A stretch of DNA of 64,000 nucleotides, taken from positions 1 to 64,000 of the forward strand of contig DVGZ01000041.1 of assembly GCA_018712435.1 (NCBI GenBank), read 5' to 3'. The notes beneath the pieces are model-generated. The model had not been told where the DNA came from and did no database searches. It saw only the letters and a list, made by a program, of their open reading frames with translations. The position numbers and the translations under genes were made by a program. The DNA comes from Candidatus Caccousia avicola. Lineage in GTDB: Bacteria; Bacillota; Clostridia; Oscillospirales; Acutalibacteraceae. Below are positions 39,614-49,169 of the stretch, one piece after another; within the stretch, counting starts at the first letter, position 1, and each line of letters starts with the position of its first letter.

Positions 39614-40203
39614 CAAAACTCAAAATAAAGGAAGCCGTCATCGTGGAAGGAAAGTATGACAAGATCAAGCTTTCCTCGCTGATTGACGGCCTGATTATTG
39701 AAACGCATGGTTTTCAGATTTTTCGGGATAAAAAGCAGCTGTCGTTTCTCCGAAAGATGGCGGATACCAGAGGATTGCTGGTTCTGACAGACAGCGACGG
39801 CGCGGGCTTTCAGATCCGCCACTATTTGACCGGGGCCATCGATCCTTCCAAAATCAAGCACGCCTATATTCCGGATATTCTGGGAAAAGAGCGCCGGAAA
39901 GAAAAACCGTCCAGCGAGGGAAAGCTGGGCGTGGAAGGCCTGCCGGTGGAGATCCTTCGAGAAGCGATTCTGCGGGCGGGCGTGTCGTGTGGGGAAGAAC
40001 CGCGCGCTGTGTCCTCGCATCCCATCACAAAGCTGGATCTGTTTGAGGCGGGGCTTACCGGCCGTGATGACAGCGCGGCCAGACGGCGGCGCTTTTTGGC
40101 TTCCGTTGGTTTGCCGGAGCATCTTTCCGCCAATTCCATGGTTCCCGTTTTGAATTCCATGATGACTTACGAGGAGTTTATGGAAAGGTGCAGGGGACTT
40201 TAG
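39610..40203 (+). CDS. rnmV: Ribonuclease M5
   Basis: 197-aa Toprim nuclease maturing 5S rRNA. Toprim motifs IVEGKYDK (catalytic Glu) and DSDGAGFQIR (DxD). The C-terminal DUF4093 region (TKLDLFEAGLTGRDDSAARR) completes the protein. TTG start overlaps the holA stop. RNase M5 is characteristic of low-GC Gram-positives, supporting the placement in Firmicutes. Confidence 0.93.
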   Translation: MTKLKIKEAVIVEGKYDKIKLSSLIDGLIIETHGFQIFRDKKQLSFLRKMADTRGLLVLTDSDGAGFQIRHYLTGAIDPSKIKHAYIPDILGKERRKEKPSSEGKLGVEGLPVEILREAILRAGVSCGEEPRAVSSHPITKLDLFEAGLTGRDDSAARRRRFLASVGLPEHLSANSMVPVLNSMMTYEEFMERCRGL

Positions 40204-40230
40204 AAAAAACTTCACCTGATGGAAAATAGT

Positions 40231-40707
40231 TTATTCCCCGCTATAGAGAGTCAAGGAATAGCGTCGGCTGTAAATGTCAAATTGTTCCACATAGGGAATT
40301 CCGTTGTCATAAAGCCACCGTTGGATGAATTTTGGCTCGAACAGGAACAGCCGCTCCTTTTTCAGCATGGAGTATCTCTGAAATGAGTTTGGAAAATGGG
40401 CTTGAAATGCCTGAATAAATTCCTCATTCTCCTGAGGGGTTCCGACTTCGCGGCAGATCCCCTCCATTTGAATGTTGCCGGCGCAAAGCGCCGCATGAGG
40501 ATTTTCCATTAGTTGACGATATTTGCGGAAGGTGCAGTCTGTTTGAAAGAATAGTTTTTCTTTCAGAATAACGATGCTCATGCTCCGTGAACTGACGATA
40601 CCGTTTAGGGAAGTGGACAGTACCATCACTTTGCCTGATCCCAATTCCTCCCAAAACTGCTGATACCGTTCTTGAAATACCGAATCCGTTTGTTCCTGTT
40701 GATTCAT
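40231..40707 (-). CDS. Pyridoxamine 5'-phosphate oxidase-like flavoprotein
   Basis: 158-aa split-barrel protein of the PNPOx-like type: VLSTSLNGIVSSRSMSIVIL, FQTDCTFRKYRQLMENPHAAL. These usually bind FMN and reduce quinones, nitro compounds or others; true PdxH activity is unlikely as the PNPOx C-terminal motif is absent. ATG 40707 has AGGAGA and overlaps the phosphatase stop by 4 bp, so the two are co-expressed. Convergent with rnmV with only 27 bp between stops. Confidence 0.85.
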   Translation of the reverse strand: MNQQEQTDSVFQERYQQFWEELGSGKVMVLSTSLNGIVSSRSMSIVILKEKLFFQTDCTFRKYRQLMENPHAALCAGNIQMEGICREVGTPQENEEFIQAFQAHFPNSFQRYSMLKKERLFLFEPKFIQRWLYDNGIPYVEQFDIYSRRYSLTLYSGE

Positions 40708-41168
40708 ATTTTTTTCTCCTGTTTCAGGTGATGGAGCAGACCCTCACACCCTTCCTGAATATCGCGGTAGGTTGTTTCAAAATCCCCTGTATACCAGGGA
40801 TCGGCTACTTCACGGGGAGAGTCGGTGAAATCGAGCAGGCGGAACAGCTTTCCGTCTGGATCGCCGCCGCAGATCCGCCGCATGTTGCGCAGATTCCAGT
40901 CGTCCATCCCAATCAGATAGTCATATGTTTCGTAGTCGCGCCGTGTCATCTGCACGGCGTGTTTTTCTGCGCAGGAAATGCCGAGCCTGCGCAAAATTTG
41001 CTGTGTTCCCCGATGAACCGGATTCCCGATTTCTTCCGTGCTTGTTGCGGCGGATGCGGTGAAAATTTGGTCACCGTATCCCTCGCGCCCAGCAATGTCC
41101 CGCATCAGATATTCCGCCATCGGCGATCGACAGATATTGCCGTGACATACAAACAGTATTTTGATCAT
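40704..41168 (-). CDS. Low-molecular-weight protein-tyrosine phosphatase
   Basis: 154-aa phosphatase. P-loop CHGNICRSP (C8-x5-R14) at the N-terminus and general acid in DPWYTGDF (Asp about residue 122) are both present, so it should be active. Possible targets are BY-kinase substrates, none of which is encoded nearby. ATG 41168 is preceded by AGGAAGG. Length and motif spacing are typical. Confidence 0.95.
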   Translation of the reverse strand: MIKILFVCHGNICRSPMAEYLMRDIAGREGYGDQIFTASAATSTEEIGNPVHRGTQQILRRLGISCAEKHAVQMTRRDYETYDYLIGMDDWNLRNMRRICGGDPDGKLFRLLDFTDSPREVADPWYTGDFETTYRDIQEGCEGLLHHLKQEKKI

Positions 41169-41189
41169 CTCATACAGTTCCCTTCCTAA

Positions 41190-41237
41190 GCCTGCAAACC
41201 TTGCTATCTCTGGTTTACAGGCATTTTTCTTTTTTTG
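41190..41237. terminator. Hairpin between membrane protein and PTPase genes
   Basis: GCCTGCAAACC / GGTTTACAGGC with an A/T tract only on the right. The T-run fits the + strand although no + gene ends there; on the minus strand it follows the membrane-protein gene. Confidence 0.4.
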
Positions 41238-41264
41238 TAATTTCTGTACTGTCCATGCGGTTTA

Positions 41265-41972
41265 TCAGCAGTTGGACTTTTCGTTTGTACGCAGCTTGCG
41301 GCAGTATTGTGTGCAGAGCTTGTCGGTACATTGTGAGCATTGCAGCGCAGCATTGGAATATTCCCAAAAGCGTTCCGGGTACATCATGAAGCACAGTTCC
41401 CATACCAGCCATGCCATGATAGATAACACCACAAGGGAAACGGCAAAAAAACCGCCCATGTAAATCAAAGGAGAAAACATCATGAGGTGATCCCAGTTGA
41501 AGATCCGGCACGTTGTGCAGCAGCGGTTTTTCATGATCAACCGGAAAGGACACCAGATCAGAACGCAGATTAAGTCACAGACATAAAACAGTACGGAAAT
41601 CATGAATAGAGCGATTTTTGACAGGATGCCGGAATAGTAGAAGACGCCAATCATAGCAATCAAGGCGCACCAAATCAGGAAGACCTTGTAAGCGGCTTTT
41701 GTGGTAAAGATGATGTACTGCTTCAGCGCCTTATAGTTGATTTTTTCCCGGATAGGCTGGAAACGGTTGGCGAAAAGCTTTTGAGAGCCCAGCGGTACTC
41801 TGTTGCGGATTGGGACGATTTGCAGAATCATATCTGCCACCCAAATGATCCAGAGCAGATGCAGAGGGGAGAAGGAGCTGAAAAAATTCATACCGTCGAG
41901 CACCTGAAAGGAATCGCTGTGAAAGATGGCCAGAGCGGCACAGAGGAGCAGGATGCAGCCTTTCCGGGACAT
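41265..41972 (-). CDS. Cys-rich multi-pass membrane protein, unknown function
   Basis: 235 aa if begun at ATG 41972, the last start before the divergent tspO; no good ribosome site was found, so ATG 41894 (MNFFSSF) is also possible. Five or so hydrophobic helices. Cysteines cluster in CCTTCRIFNWD (about residue 155) and at the C-terminus QCSQCTDKLCTQYC, which could bind metal or an Fe-S cluster on the membrane face. No family recognised. Divergent from tspO with only 27 bp between the starts. Confidence 0.7.
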   Translation of the reverse strand: MSRKGCILLLCAALAIFHSDSFQVLDGMNFFSSFSPLHLLWIIWVADMILQIVPIRNRVPLGSQKLFANRFQPIREKINYKALKQYIIFTTKAAYKVFLIWCALIAMIGVFYYSGILSKIALFMISVLFYVCDLICVLIWCPFRLIMKNRCCTTCRIFNWDHLMMFSPLIYMGGFFAVSLVVLSIMAWLVWELCFMMYPERFWEYSNAALQCSQCTDKLCTQYCRKLRTNEKSNC

Positions 41973-41999
41973 ACTAATGAAGATGAGAGGAGGTGCGCC

Positions 42000-42466
42000 A
42001 TGAAAAAGTGGGCCCGATATCTTTTGTTTCCCGCAGCGGCGCTGGCGGCGGGAGCATTGTCCGGATGGCTGACGCGGGAAGCGATGCAGACCTCGTATGA
42101 GACTGTAAAAAATCGCCGCTGACGCCGCCTGGATTTGTGTTCCCGATTGCATGGACGATTCTGTATGTGCTGATGGGAATTGGCATGGCCCTGGTGTGGG
42201 GAGAAGGGGGAGAGCGCAGAAAACAGGCACTGGCTCTCTGGATCGCTCAGCTGGCCATGAACTTTACCTGGAGCCTGATTTTCTTTAACGCGCAGAACTA
42301 TCTGTTTGCCCTGGTGTGGCTCGTGGTCCTGTGGCTGCTGATTTTGGCCATGACGCTGGTTTTTTACCGAATCCGCCCCGCTGCCGGACTTTTGCAGATT
42401 CCCTATCTGATCTGGGTGGCGTTTGCGGGGTATCTGAACTATGCGATTTGGCAGCTAAACCCCTGA
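42000..42466 (+). pseudogene. tspO: TspO/MBR protein, frameshifted
   Basis: Translocator protein family (porphyrin/cholesterol-type ligand binding, five helices). The first part, from ATG 42000 (AGGAGGT upstream) ends at an in-frame TGA after ...YETVKNRR; the second part resumes in the -1 frame from about 42113 with SPLTPPGFVFPIAWT, the family's conserved PPGxVFPxxWT block. The break is in a run of six A (42107-42112). One extra A would restore ~155 aa. Either a real mutation, a sequencing error, or -1 slippage at A_AAA_AAT. Confidence 0.85.
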
Positions 42467-42477
42467 TTTTGAAAAAT

Positions 42478-42525
42478 GCGCGGTGCGTTTCTGCTGTTTG
42501 GCAAGGCGCGCCGCGCTTTTCTTTT
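42478..42525 (+). terminator. Terminator after tspO
   Basis: GCGCGGTGCG / CGCGCCGCGC stem followed by TTTTCTTTT. Confidence 0.75.
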
Positions 42526-42548
42526 CCCTTCCCGTATGAAATCTCCTG

Positions 42549-42577
42549 TTGCCTGCGCAATCGATCAATGCTACAAT
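42549..42577 (+). promoter_or_regulatory. Sigma-A promoter of azlCD
   Basis: TTGCCT (42549-42554), 17-bp spacer, TACAAT (42572-42577) with a TG extension one base before it. Confidence 0.7.
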
Positions 42578-42603
42578 AAAATACCGGAAGGAAAGGGAAA
42601 AAC

Positions 42604-43314
42604 ATGAAGGAAAAAGGGGTGCGCACGAAGGCGCTGAAAGCGGCCTTCCCCTATACCATTCCCATTTTTGCGGGATTCTGGTTTCTGGGGATGGCGTATG
42701 GAATTTACATGAATGTATCCGGGTTCAGCTTCTGGTACCCGCTGTGCATGAGCCTGACCATTTTTGGAGGCTCGCTGGAATTTGTGGCGGTCACCATGCT
42801 TCTCAGCCCGTTTGCTCCGGTGCAGACGCTGGTGATGGCTCTGATTTTACAGGCCAGGCATCTGTTTTACGGCATTTCGATGCTGGAAAAATACCGTGGG
42901 CTTGGCTGGAAAAAGTTTTATCTGATTTTCGGCCTGTGTGATGAGACCTTTTCCATCAACTGTACGGCGGAGGTTCCCGAAGGGGTGGACAAAGGATGGT
43001 TCTATTTCTTTGTGACCCTGCTCAATCATCTGTATTGGGTGTCCGGTTCCACCATCGGCGGAATAGCGGGATCGCTCCTGCAATTCAATACGGAGGGGAT
43101 CGGCTTTGTGATGACGGCCATGTTCACCGTGATTTTCCTGGAGCACTGGCTGGGGGAGAAGCATCACGACCCCGCTTTGCTGGGGCTTGGCGTTTCGGCT
43201 CTTTGCCTGGCTTTGTTTGGTGCGGATTCGTTCCTGCTTCCTTCGATGGCGTGCCTGCTCGCCCTGCTGACCTTCCTTCGCAGACCGATGGAGAGAAGGT
43301 GCGGCCTGCCATGA
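42604..43314 (+). CDS. azlC: AzlC-family branched-chain amino acid exporter subunit
   Basis: 236-aa AzlC permease. Typical segments: FPYTIPIFAGFWFLGMAYGI, GGSLEFVAV, LQARHLFYGISML and FGLCDETFSI. It forms an export system with AzlD for branched-chain amino acids or analogues. Strong GGAAGGAAAGGG site. The stop overlaps azlD's ATG (ATGA). Confidence 0.95.
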   Translation: MKEKGVRTKALKAAFPYTIPIFAGFWFLGMAYGIYMNVSGFSFWYPLCMSLTIFGGSLEFVAVTMLLSPFAPVQTLVMALILQARHLFYGISMLEKYRGLGWKKFYLIFGLCDETFSINCTAEVPEGVDKGWFYFFVTLLNHLYWVSGSTIGGIAGSLLQFNTEGIGFVMTAMFTVIFLEHWLGEKHHDPALLGLGVSALCLALFGADSFLLPSMACLLALLTFLRRPMERRCGLP

Positions 43315-43637
43315 CCACACTGGAACAAATTGTCACAATCGCCCTGTGTGCGGCCGGAACCATGGCCACAAGGTTTCTTCCTTTTCTGGTGTTTTCGGAT
43401 CGGCGTCCGACGCCGTCTTATATCCGCTATTTGGGGAAGGCGCTCCCGGGCGCCGTGTTTGGGCTGCTGATTGTCTATTACCTGCGGGATGTAAATTTTT
43501 CCGCTGGGAGTCATGGCCTGCCGGAGTTGGCGGCGATTGCCGTTACTGTTTGTCTGCACTTGTGGAAACGAAAAATGCTCCTCTCCATTGCGGGAGGAAC
43601 CATATGTTATATGCTGCTGATGCAGGTGGTTTTCTGA
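43311..43637 (+). CDS. azlD: AzlD-family transporter subunit
   Basis: 108-aa small membrane protein with four hydrophobic helices; TRFLPFLVF and YLGKALPGAVFGLLIVYYL are AzlD-like. It pairs with AzlC. ATG 43311 overlaps the azlC stop, the usual azlCD arrangement. An earlier start in the same frame would lie wholly in azlC and is rejected. Confidence 0.92.
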   Translation: MTTLEQIVTIALCAAGTMATRFLPFLVFSDRRPTPSYIRYLGKALPGAVFGLLIVYYLRDVNFSAGSHGLPELAAIAVTVCLHLWKRKMLLSIAGGTICYMLLMQVVF

Positions 43638-43671
43638 GGGGGATTCCCTCAAATCCGGAGAGAGAAGAGGA

Positions 43672-46029
43672 ATGGAAAAGATGACATTAAAGGAATTGAA
43701 AGCGGGGAAGACAGCGAAAATCCTCACCGTTGGCGGAGAGGGCGCGCTGCGCCAGCATTTTCTCGATATGGGCCTGATCCCGGGAGCCGAGGTCACGATG
43801 GTGAAGCTGGCTCCGATGGGAGATCCCATGGAATTGAAAATCCATGGGTATGAGCTGACGCTTCGGCTGGCAGACGCGGAGAACATTGAGATTTCTCTCA
43901 TGGATAAGGCAACGGAGGAAGCAGAGGCCGAGCCTGTCCGCGGAACGCCGCACCCCGGCTTCGGCGAGGGCGGCAAATATCACGTCAAGGCGGGGGAGAA
44001 CCCGCTGCCGGAGGGAACGACGCTCACCTTTGCACTTGCCGGAAACCAGAATTGCGGCAAAACAACAGTGTTCAACCGTCTGACCGGCTCCAATCAGCAT
44101 GTCGGCAATTTCCCCGGCGTTACGGTGGACCGCAAGGACGGCGTGATTCGGGAGCATCCCAACACGCTTGTCACGGACTTGCCCGGTATCTATTCCATGT
44201 CCCCCTACAGCAGCGAGGAGATTGTGACGCGTGAATTCCTGCTCAAGGAGAAGCCGAAGGGAATCATCAATGTCGTGGACGCTTCCAACATCGAACGCAA
44301 TCTGTATCTGACGCTCCAGCTCATGGAGCTTGACGTTCCGATGGTGGTGGCGCTGAACATGATGGATGAAGTGCGTGAAAACGGCGGATCCGTCCTGATC
44401 AACGAGATGGAACGGCTGCTCGGTGTGCCGGTGATCCCGATTTCCGCCGCGAAAAACGAAGGAATCGGGGAAGTGGTCAGCCATGCGATCCATGTCGCCA
44501 AATATCAGGAAAAGCCGGGACGGGTGGATTTTTGCAGCGCGGACGATATTGGCAGCGCGGTGCACCGCTGCATCCATGCGATCATGCATTTGATCGAGGA
44601 CCACGCCAAGAACGCGGGAATTCCGGTGCGGTTTGCCGCCTCCAAGCTGGCCGAGGGCGATCCGCTGATTTTGGAGCAGCTCAAGCTGGACGACAACGAG
44701 AAGGACATGCTCGGCCATATCATTCTGCAAATGGAGAAGGAGCGCGGACTGGACTGCGCGGCGGCGATCGCGGATATGCGTTTCCGTTTTATCCGCCGTG
44801 TGTGCGGCGCGGCCGTGATTAAGCCACGAGAGAGCCGTGAGCATGCCCGCAGCCGGAAAATGGATAAAATCCTGACAGGCAAGTATACGGCCATTCCCGC
44901 CTTCCTTGCGATCATGGGACTGGTGTTCTGGCTGACCTTCAATGTCATCGGGGAAGCGCTTTCCAGTCTTCTGGAGATAGGGATCGACTGGCTGACCGGA
45001 GTGGTGGACACGGCCATGACGGCGGCGGATATCAATCCGGTGCTGCATTCGCTTGTGATAGATGGAATATTCAGCGGCGTCGGAAGTGTGCTGAGCTTTC
45101 TTCCGATCATCGTGACGCTGTTCTTTTTCCTCTCCATGCTGGAGGACAGCGGGTACATGGCGCGCGTTGCCTTTGTGATGGATAAGCTTCTGCGCAAAAT
45201 CGGGCTTTCCGGGCGCAGCATTGTGCCGATGCTCATCGGCTTCGGCTGCACGGTTCCGGGCGTGATGGCAAGCCGCACGCTCTCCTCGGAGCGCGACCGC
45301 AAAATGACCATTCTGCTGACCCCCTTTATGAGCTGCTCGGCCAAGCTGCCGATCTATGGATTCTTTGCCGCGGCGTTTTTCCCGGACCAGGCCGCCCTTG
45401 TGATGATTGGCCTGTATGTCCTCGGTATTGTCATGGGAATTCTCGCCGCGCTGCTGATGAAAGGGAGCCTGTTCCGGGGCGAACCGGTTCCGTTTGTGAT
45501 GGAGCTGCCGAATTATCGGATGCCCGGGGCGAAAAATGTCGCGCTGCTGCTGTGGGACAAGGCGAAAGACTTTTTGCAGCGTGCCTTTACCGTGATTTTC
45601 GTCGCGACAATTGTCATTTGGTTCCTTCAGACGTTTGACCTGCAATTCAATCTTGTTGCCGACTCCCAGAACAGCATTCTGGCTTCGTTGGCGGGATGGA
45701 TCTCTCCGATCTTCCAGCCGCTCGGCTTTGGCGACTGGCGGGTTTCCACCGCGCTGATTACGGGCTTTATGGCGAAGGAGAGCGTGGTTTCCACCCTTTC
45801 CGTTCTGATTCCGTCGGCAGAAGGAATTTCCGCCCTGCTTTCGCCGCTTGGAGCGGCCTGCCTGCTGGTGTTCTGCCTGCTGTACACCCCCTGCGTTGCG
45901 GCGATTGCCGCGATTCGCCGTGAGCTGGGAGGAAAATGGGCCGCCGCCGTGATGGTCGGCCAGTGTGTCGTGGCGTGGTTTGCCGCCCTTATCGTGCACC
46001 TGATTGGCGCCATCGCCGGACTGGTCTGA
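43672..46029 (+). CDS. feoB: Ferrous iron transporter, FeoA-FeoB fusion
   Basis: 785-aa Fe(II) importer. Residues 1-75 form a FeoA SH3-like domain (TLKELKAGKTAKIL...LRQHFLDMGLIPGAEV). Then a G domain: G1 GNQNCGKTT (about 125), G3 DLPGIYS, G4 NMMD, and the membrane Gate domains (ARVAFVMDKLLRKIGLSGRS, GFGCTVPGVMASRT, FMSCSAKLPIY) with the pore cysteine. FeoA is fused instead of being separate; no FeoC. ATG 43672 with GAGAAGAGG; ATG 43681 is an alternative. It follows azlD after 34 bp, perhaps on the same transcript. Confidence 0.95.
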   Translation: MEKMTLKELKAGKTAKILTVGGEGALRQHFLDMGLIPGAEVTMVKLAPMGDPMELKIHGYELTLRLADAENIEISLMDKATEEAEAEPVRGTPHPGFGEGGKYHVKAGENPLPEGTTLTFALAGNQNCGKTTVFNRLTGSNQHVGNFPGVTVDRKDGVIREHPNTLVTDLPGIYSMSPYSSEEIVTREFLLKEKPKGIINVVDASNIERNLYLTLQLMELDVPMVVALNMMDEVRENGGSVLINEMERLLGVPVIPISAAKNEGIGEVVSHAIHVAKYQEKPGRVDFCSADDIGSAVHRCIHAIMHLIEDHAKNAGIPVRFAASKLAEGDPLILEQLKLDDNEKDMLGHIILQMEKERGLDCAAAIADMRFRFIRRVCGAAVIKPRESREHARSRKMDKILTGKYTAIPAFLAIMGLVFWLTFNVIGEALSSLLEIGIDWLTGVVDTAMTAADINPVLHSLVIDGIFSGVGSVLSFLPIIVTLFFFLSMLEDSGYMARVAFVMDKLLRKIGLSGRSIVPMLIGFGCTVPGVMASRTLSSERDRKMTILLTPFMSCSAKLPIYGFFAAAFFPDQAALVMIGLYVLGIVMGILAALLMKGSLFRGEPVPFVMELPNYRMPGAKNVALLLWDKAKDFLQRAFTVIFVATIVIWFLQTFDLQFNLVADSQNSILASLAGWISPIFQPLGFGDWRVSTALITGFMAKESVVSTLSVLIPSAEGISALLSPLGAACLLVFCLLYTPCVAAIAAIRRELGGKWAAAVMVGQCVVAWFAALIVHLIGAIAGLV

Positions 46030-46126
46030 TTGGCCCGAGAGTTCAAAAGCAAAGAGAGATGCATGAAATAGCGCGGGTTGGAATATGACTAAACTATAAA
46101 TCTTGTCAGGATTGGATGGATTCCCC

Positions 46127-46944
<818 letters not shown>

Positions 46945-46947
46945 ACC

Positions 46948-47502
46948 ATGCAGGAAATTTTGAAAAAAGCGGAAGACCATATGAAAAAAACCATCTCTGT
47001 TTTGCAGGAGGATTACGCGGCGATCCGTGCCGGACGCGCGAACCCCGCCGTGCTCGACAAGCTGCGCGTGGACTACTACGGAACCCCGACCGCCATTAAC
47101 CAGCTTGCGGCCGTTTCCGTGGCGGAGGCCCGCGTGCTGACCATTCAGCCCTGGGACGCTTCCGTCTGCCGCGCCATTGAGAAGGCGATTCAGACGTCCG
47201 ATATCGGAATCAACCCGCAGAGCGACGGCAAGATCATCCGCATCACCTTCCCGCAGCTTACCGAGGACCGCAGAAAGGAGCTCGCGAAGGAGATCTCCAA
47301 GATGGCGGAGGAATCCAAGGTGGCGGTGCGCAATGTCCGCCGTGAAGCTATGGATAAGCTCAAGCTGAAGAAAAAGGACGGCGAGCTGACGGAGGACGAT
47401 CTCAAGCAGGCCGAAAAGAAGACGCAGGATCTCACCGATAAATACTGCAAGGAGATCGAGACGGTCGAAGCAAAGAAAAAGAAAGAAATCATGGAGATTT
47501 AA
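46948..47502 (+). CDS. frr: Ribosome recycling factor
   Basis: 184-aa factor that with EF-G splits post-termination ribosomes. Family blocks: RAGRANPAVLDKLRVDYYG, WD...CRAIEKAIQTSDIGINPQSDG and RRKELAKEI. It starts 3 bp after pyrH stops, with AAGGAGG in the pyrH end. Confidence 0.97.
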   Translation: MQEILKKAEDHMKKTISVLQEDYAAIRAGRANPAVLDKLRVDYYGTPTAINQLAAVSVAEARVLTIQPWDASVCRAIEKAIQTSDIGINPQSDGKIIRITFPQLTEDRRKELAKEISKMAEESKVAVRNVRREAMDKLKLKKKDGELTEDDLKQAEKKTQDLTDKYCKEIETVEAKKKKEIMEI

Positions 47503-47508
47503 ACGCTT

Positions 47509-48225
47509 ATGGGAGAGACACTGCCGCAGAAGCTTCCGGTCCACCTGGGAATTATCATGGATGGCAACGGACGCTGGGCCAAGCGCCGCGGGCTGCCCCG
47601 TTCCGCCGGTCATGCCGCGGGGGCGGCCAACTTTAAAAAAATCACGCGCTATTGCGCTTCCATCGGCATCCGTTATCTGACCGTCTATGCGTTTTCCACG
47701 GAAAACTGGACGCGCCCCGCGGAGGAGGTTTCCGCGCTGATGGTGCTGTTCCGTCAGTATCTGGACGAAGCTCTGCGCGATTTCCGTGACGATGAAATTG
47801 CCGTGCGGTTTTTGGGAGATGTTTCGGCTTTCCCGAAAAAGCTTCAGGAGCTGATCCGGGAGACGGAGGAGATCTCCGTGGGGCGCACGGGGATGGTGCT
47901 CAACATTGCCATGAATTACGGAGGGCGCGCCGAACTGACGCATGCCTTCCGCACTCTGGCGCAGAAGGTGAAGGATGGTTCCCTGGCTCCGGAGGAGGTC
48001 ACGGAGGAGACAATTTCCTCCGCGCTGTATACGGCGGGGCAGCCCGATCCGGATTTGATCATCCGGCCGAGCGGGGAGCATCGCACCAGCAATTTCCTGC
48101 TGTGGCAGTCCGCTTACGCGGAATACGTTGTCATGGATATCCTTTGGCCGGATTTCCGTCCGGAAGATCTGAATGCCGCCTTGTGGGAGTATGCCAACCG
48201 CAGCCGGCGCTTTGGAGGAGTTTAG
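47509..48225 (+). CDS. uppS: Isoprenyl (undecaprenyl diphosphate) synthase
   Basis: 238-aa cis-prenyltransferase building the C55 carrier lipid for cell-wall synthesis. HLGIIMDGNGRWAKRRG holds the catalytic Asp; AFSTENW and the C-terminal RPSGEHRTSNFLLWQSAYAE are conserved. It follows frr by 6 bp, with GGAGAT at the end of frr as ribosome site. Confidence 0.96.
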   Translation: MGETLPQKLPVHLGIIMDGNGRWAKRRGLPRSAGHAAGAANFKKITRYCASIGIRYLTVYAFSTENWTRPAEEVSALMVLFRQYLDEALRDFRDDEIAVRFLGDVSAFPKKLQELIRETEEISVGRTGMVLNIAMNYGGRAELTHAFRTLAQKVKDGSLAPEEVTEETISSALYTAGQPDPDLIIRPSGEHRTSNFLLWQSAYAEYVVMDILWPDFRPEDLNAALWEYANRSRRFGGV

Positions 48226-48226
48226 T

Positions 48227-49051
48227 TTGTTGAAATCAAGAGTGATTTCCGCATCTTTCCTGATCCTGTTTCTCGCGGCGATTGTGGTCTTCAACGATAT
48301 CTTCCCATTGGCGCTGAACATTGCGGTGGCGGTGATCAGCGTCTTTGCCGTGATTGAAATTGTGAAGGCGCTTGGTCTGGCCCGCAAACTGGTCCTTTTG
48401 ACGCCGAGCCTTGTGTTTGCGGCGGTCACGCCCTTTCTGCCCGGTTCCTTCTGGCACTCGATCGCCTACTATGTGTATACCGTTGTGCTGTTCAGTTCTC
48501 TGATTCTGTATCATGACACCGTCACCTTCCGGGAAGCCGGTGTGATTTACAGCATGACCATTTTGATTCCCACCGCTCTGGAAACGCTGCTCTCGATCCG
48601 CACGATCGGAGGCAATCACGGGATGTTCTATGTGATCATCGCGGTGTTTGCCGCTTGGGTGTCGGACGTTGGAGCGTTTGCGGCCGGCAGTCTGTGGGGG
48701 AAACATAAGCTGTGTCCGTCCATCAGTCCCAAAAAGACTGTGGAGGGCCTGATAGGCGGCTTTGTCCTGAACATTGCCGCGATGCTGGTGTTTGGACTGG
48801 TGTTTTCCTGGTCCTACGGCGGTATGGTGCCCGTCAATTACCTGACGCTGGGGCTGATCGGTCTGTTTGGCTCCGCGCTTTCGGTGGTGGGCGATCTCAG
48901 CTTTTCGCTGATCAAACGAAGCTGCCATATCAAGGATTTCAGCAATATTCTGCCGGGACACGGTGGAATTCTGGATCGCTTTGACAGCGTGATTTTCGTG
49001 GCTCCGTTTGTTCTGCTTCTCGTTCAGGTTTTGCCGATTACTCCGGTGTAA
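48227..49051 (+). CDS. cdsA: Phosphatidate cytidylyltransferase
   Basis: 274-aa membrane enzyme making CDP-diacylglycerol from phosphatidate and CTP. Six to eight helices and the C-terminal signature GDLSFSLIKRSCHIKDFSN followed by LPGHGGILDRFDS. TTG 48227 is preferred: GGAGGAG lies six bases upstream at the end of uppS; TTG 48230 is the other option. The frame upstream of these overlaps uppS and is not expected to be translated. Confidence 0.93.
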   Translation: MLKSRVISASFLILFLAAIVVFNDIFPLALNIAVAVISVFAVIEIVKALGLARKLVLLTPSLVFAAVTPFLPGSFWHSIAYYVYTVVLFSSLILYHDTVTFREAGVIYSMTILIPTALETLLSIRTIGGNHGMFYVIIAVFAAWVSDVGAFAAGSLWGKHKLCPSISPKKTVEGLIGGFVLNIAAMLVFGLVFSWSYGGMVPVNYLTLGLIGLFGSALSVVGDLSFSLIKRSCHIKDFSNILPGHGGILDRFDSVIFVAPFVLLLVQVLPITPV

Positions 49052-49116
49052 CGGTATATTTTCCGTGCCGTCACATAGGATCGGATGGATAAGGGAATCC
49101 TTAGAAGAAAGATGTG

Positions 49117-49146
49117 CCGAAGCCGCCCCGCAGGGGACGGCTTCGG
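49117..49146 (+). other. Hairpin between cdsA and dxr
   Basis: CCGAAGCCGCCCC / GGGGACGGCTTCGG with a 3-nt loop, in the 118-bp gap within the operon. No proper T-run, so an RNA processing or stability hairpin is more likely than a terminator. Confidence 0.55.
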
Positions 49147-49169
49147 TTCCGTCTTGGAAGGGCTTTGGT

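Noticed and set aside
42107..42113. Firm call of programmed -1 frameshifting in tspO
   Set aside because: The heptamer A_AAA_AAT is weak, there is no obvious upstream SD or downstream pseudoknot, and TspO is not known to use frameshifting; an indel is simpler.
43687..45999. Long minus-strand frame opposite feoB
   Set aside because: Same reason; His/Arg-rich composition typical of an antisense shadow.
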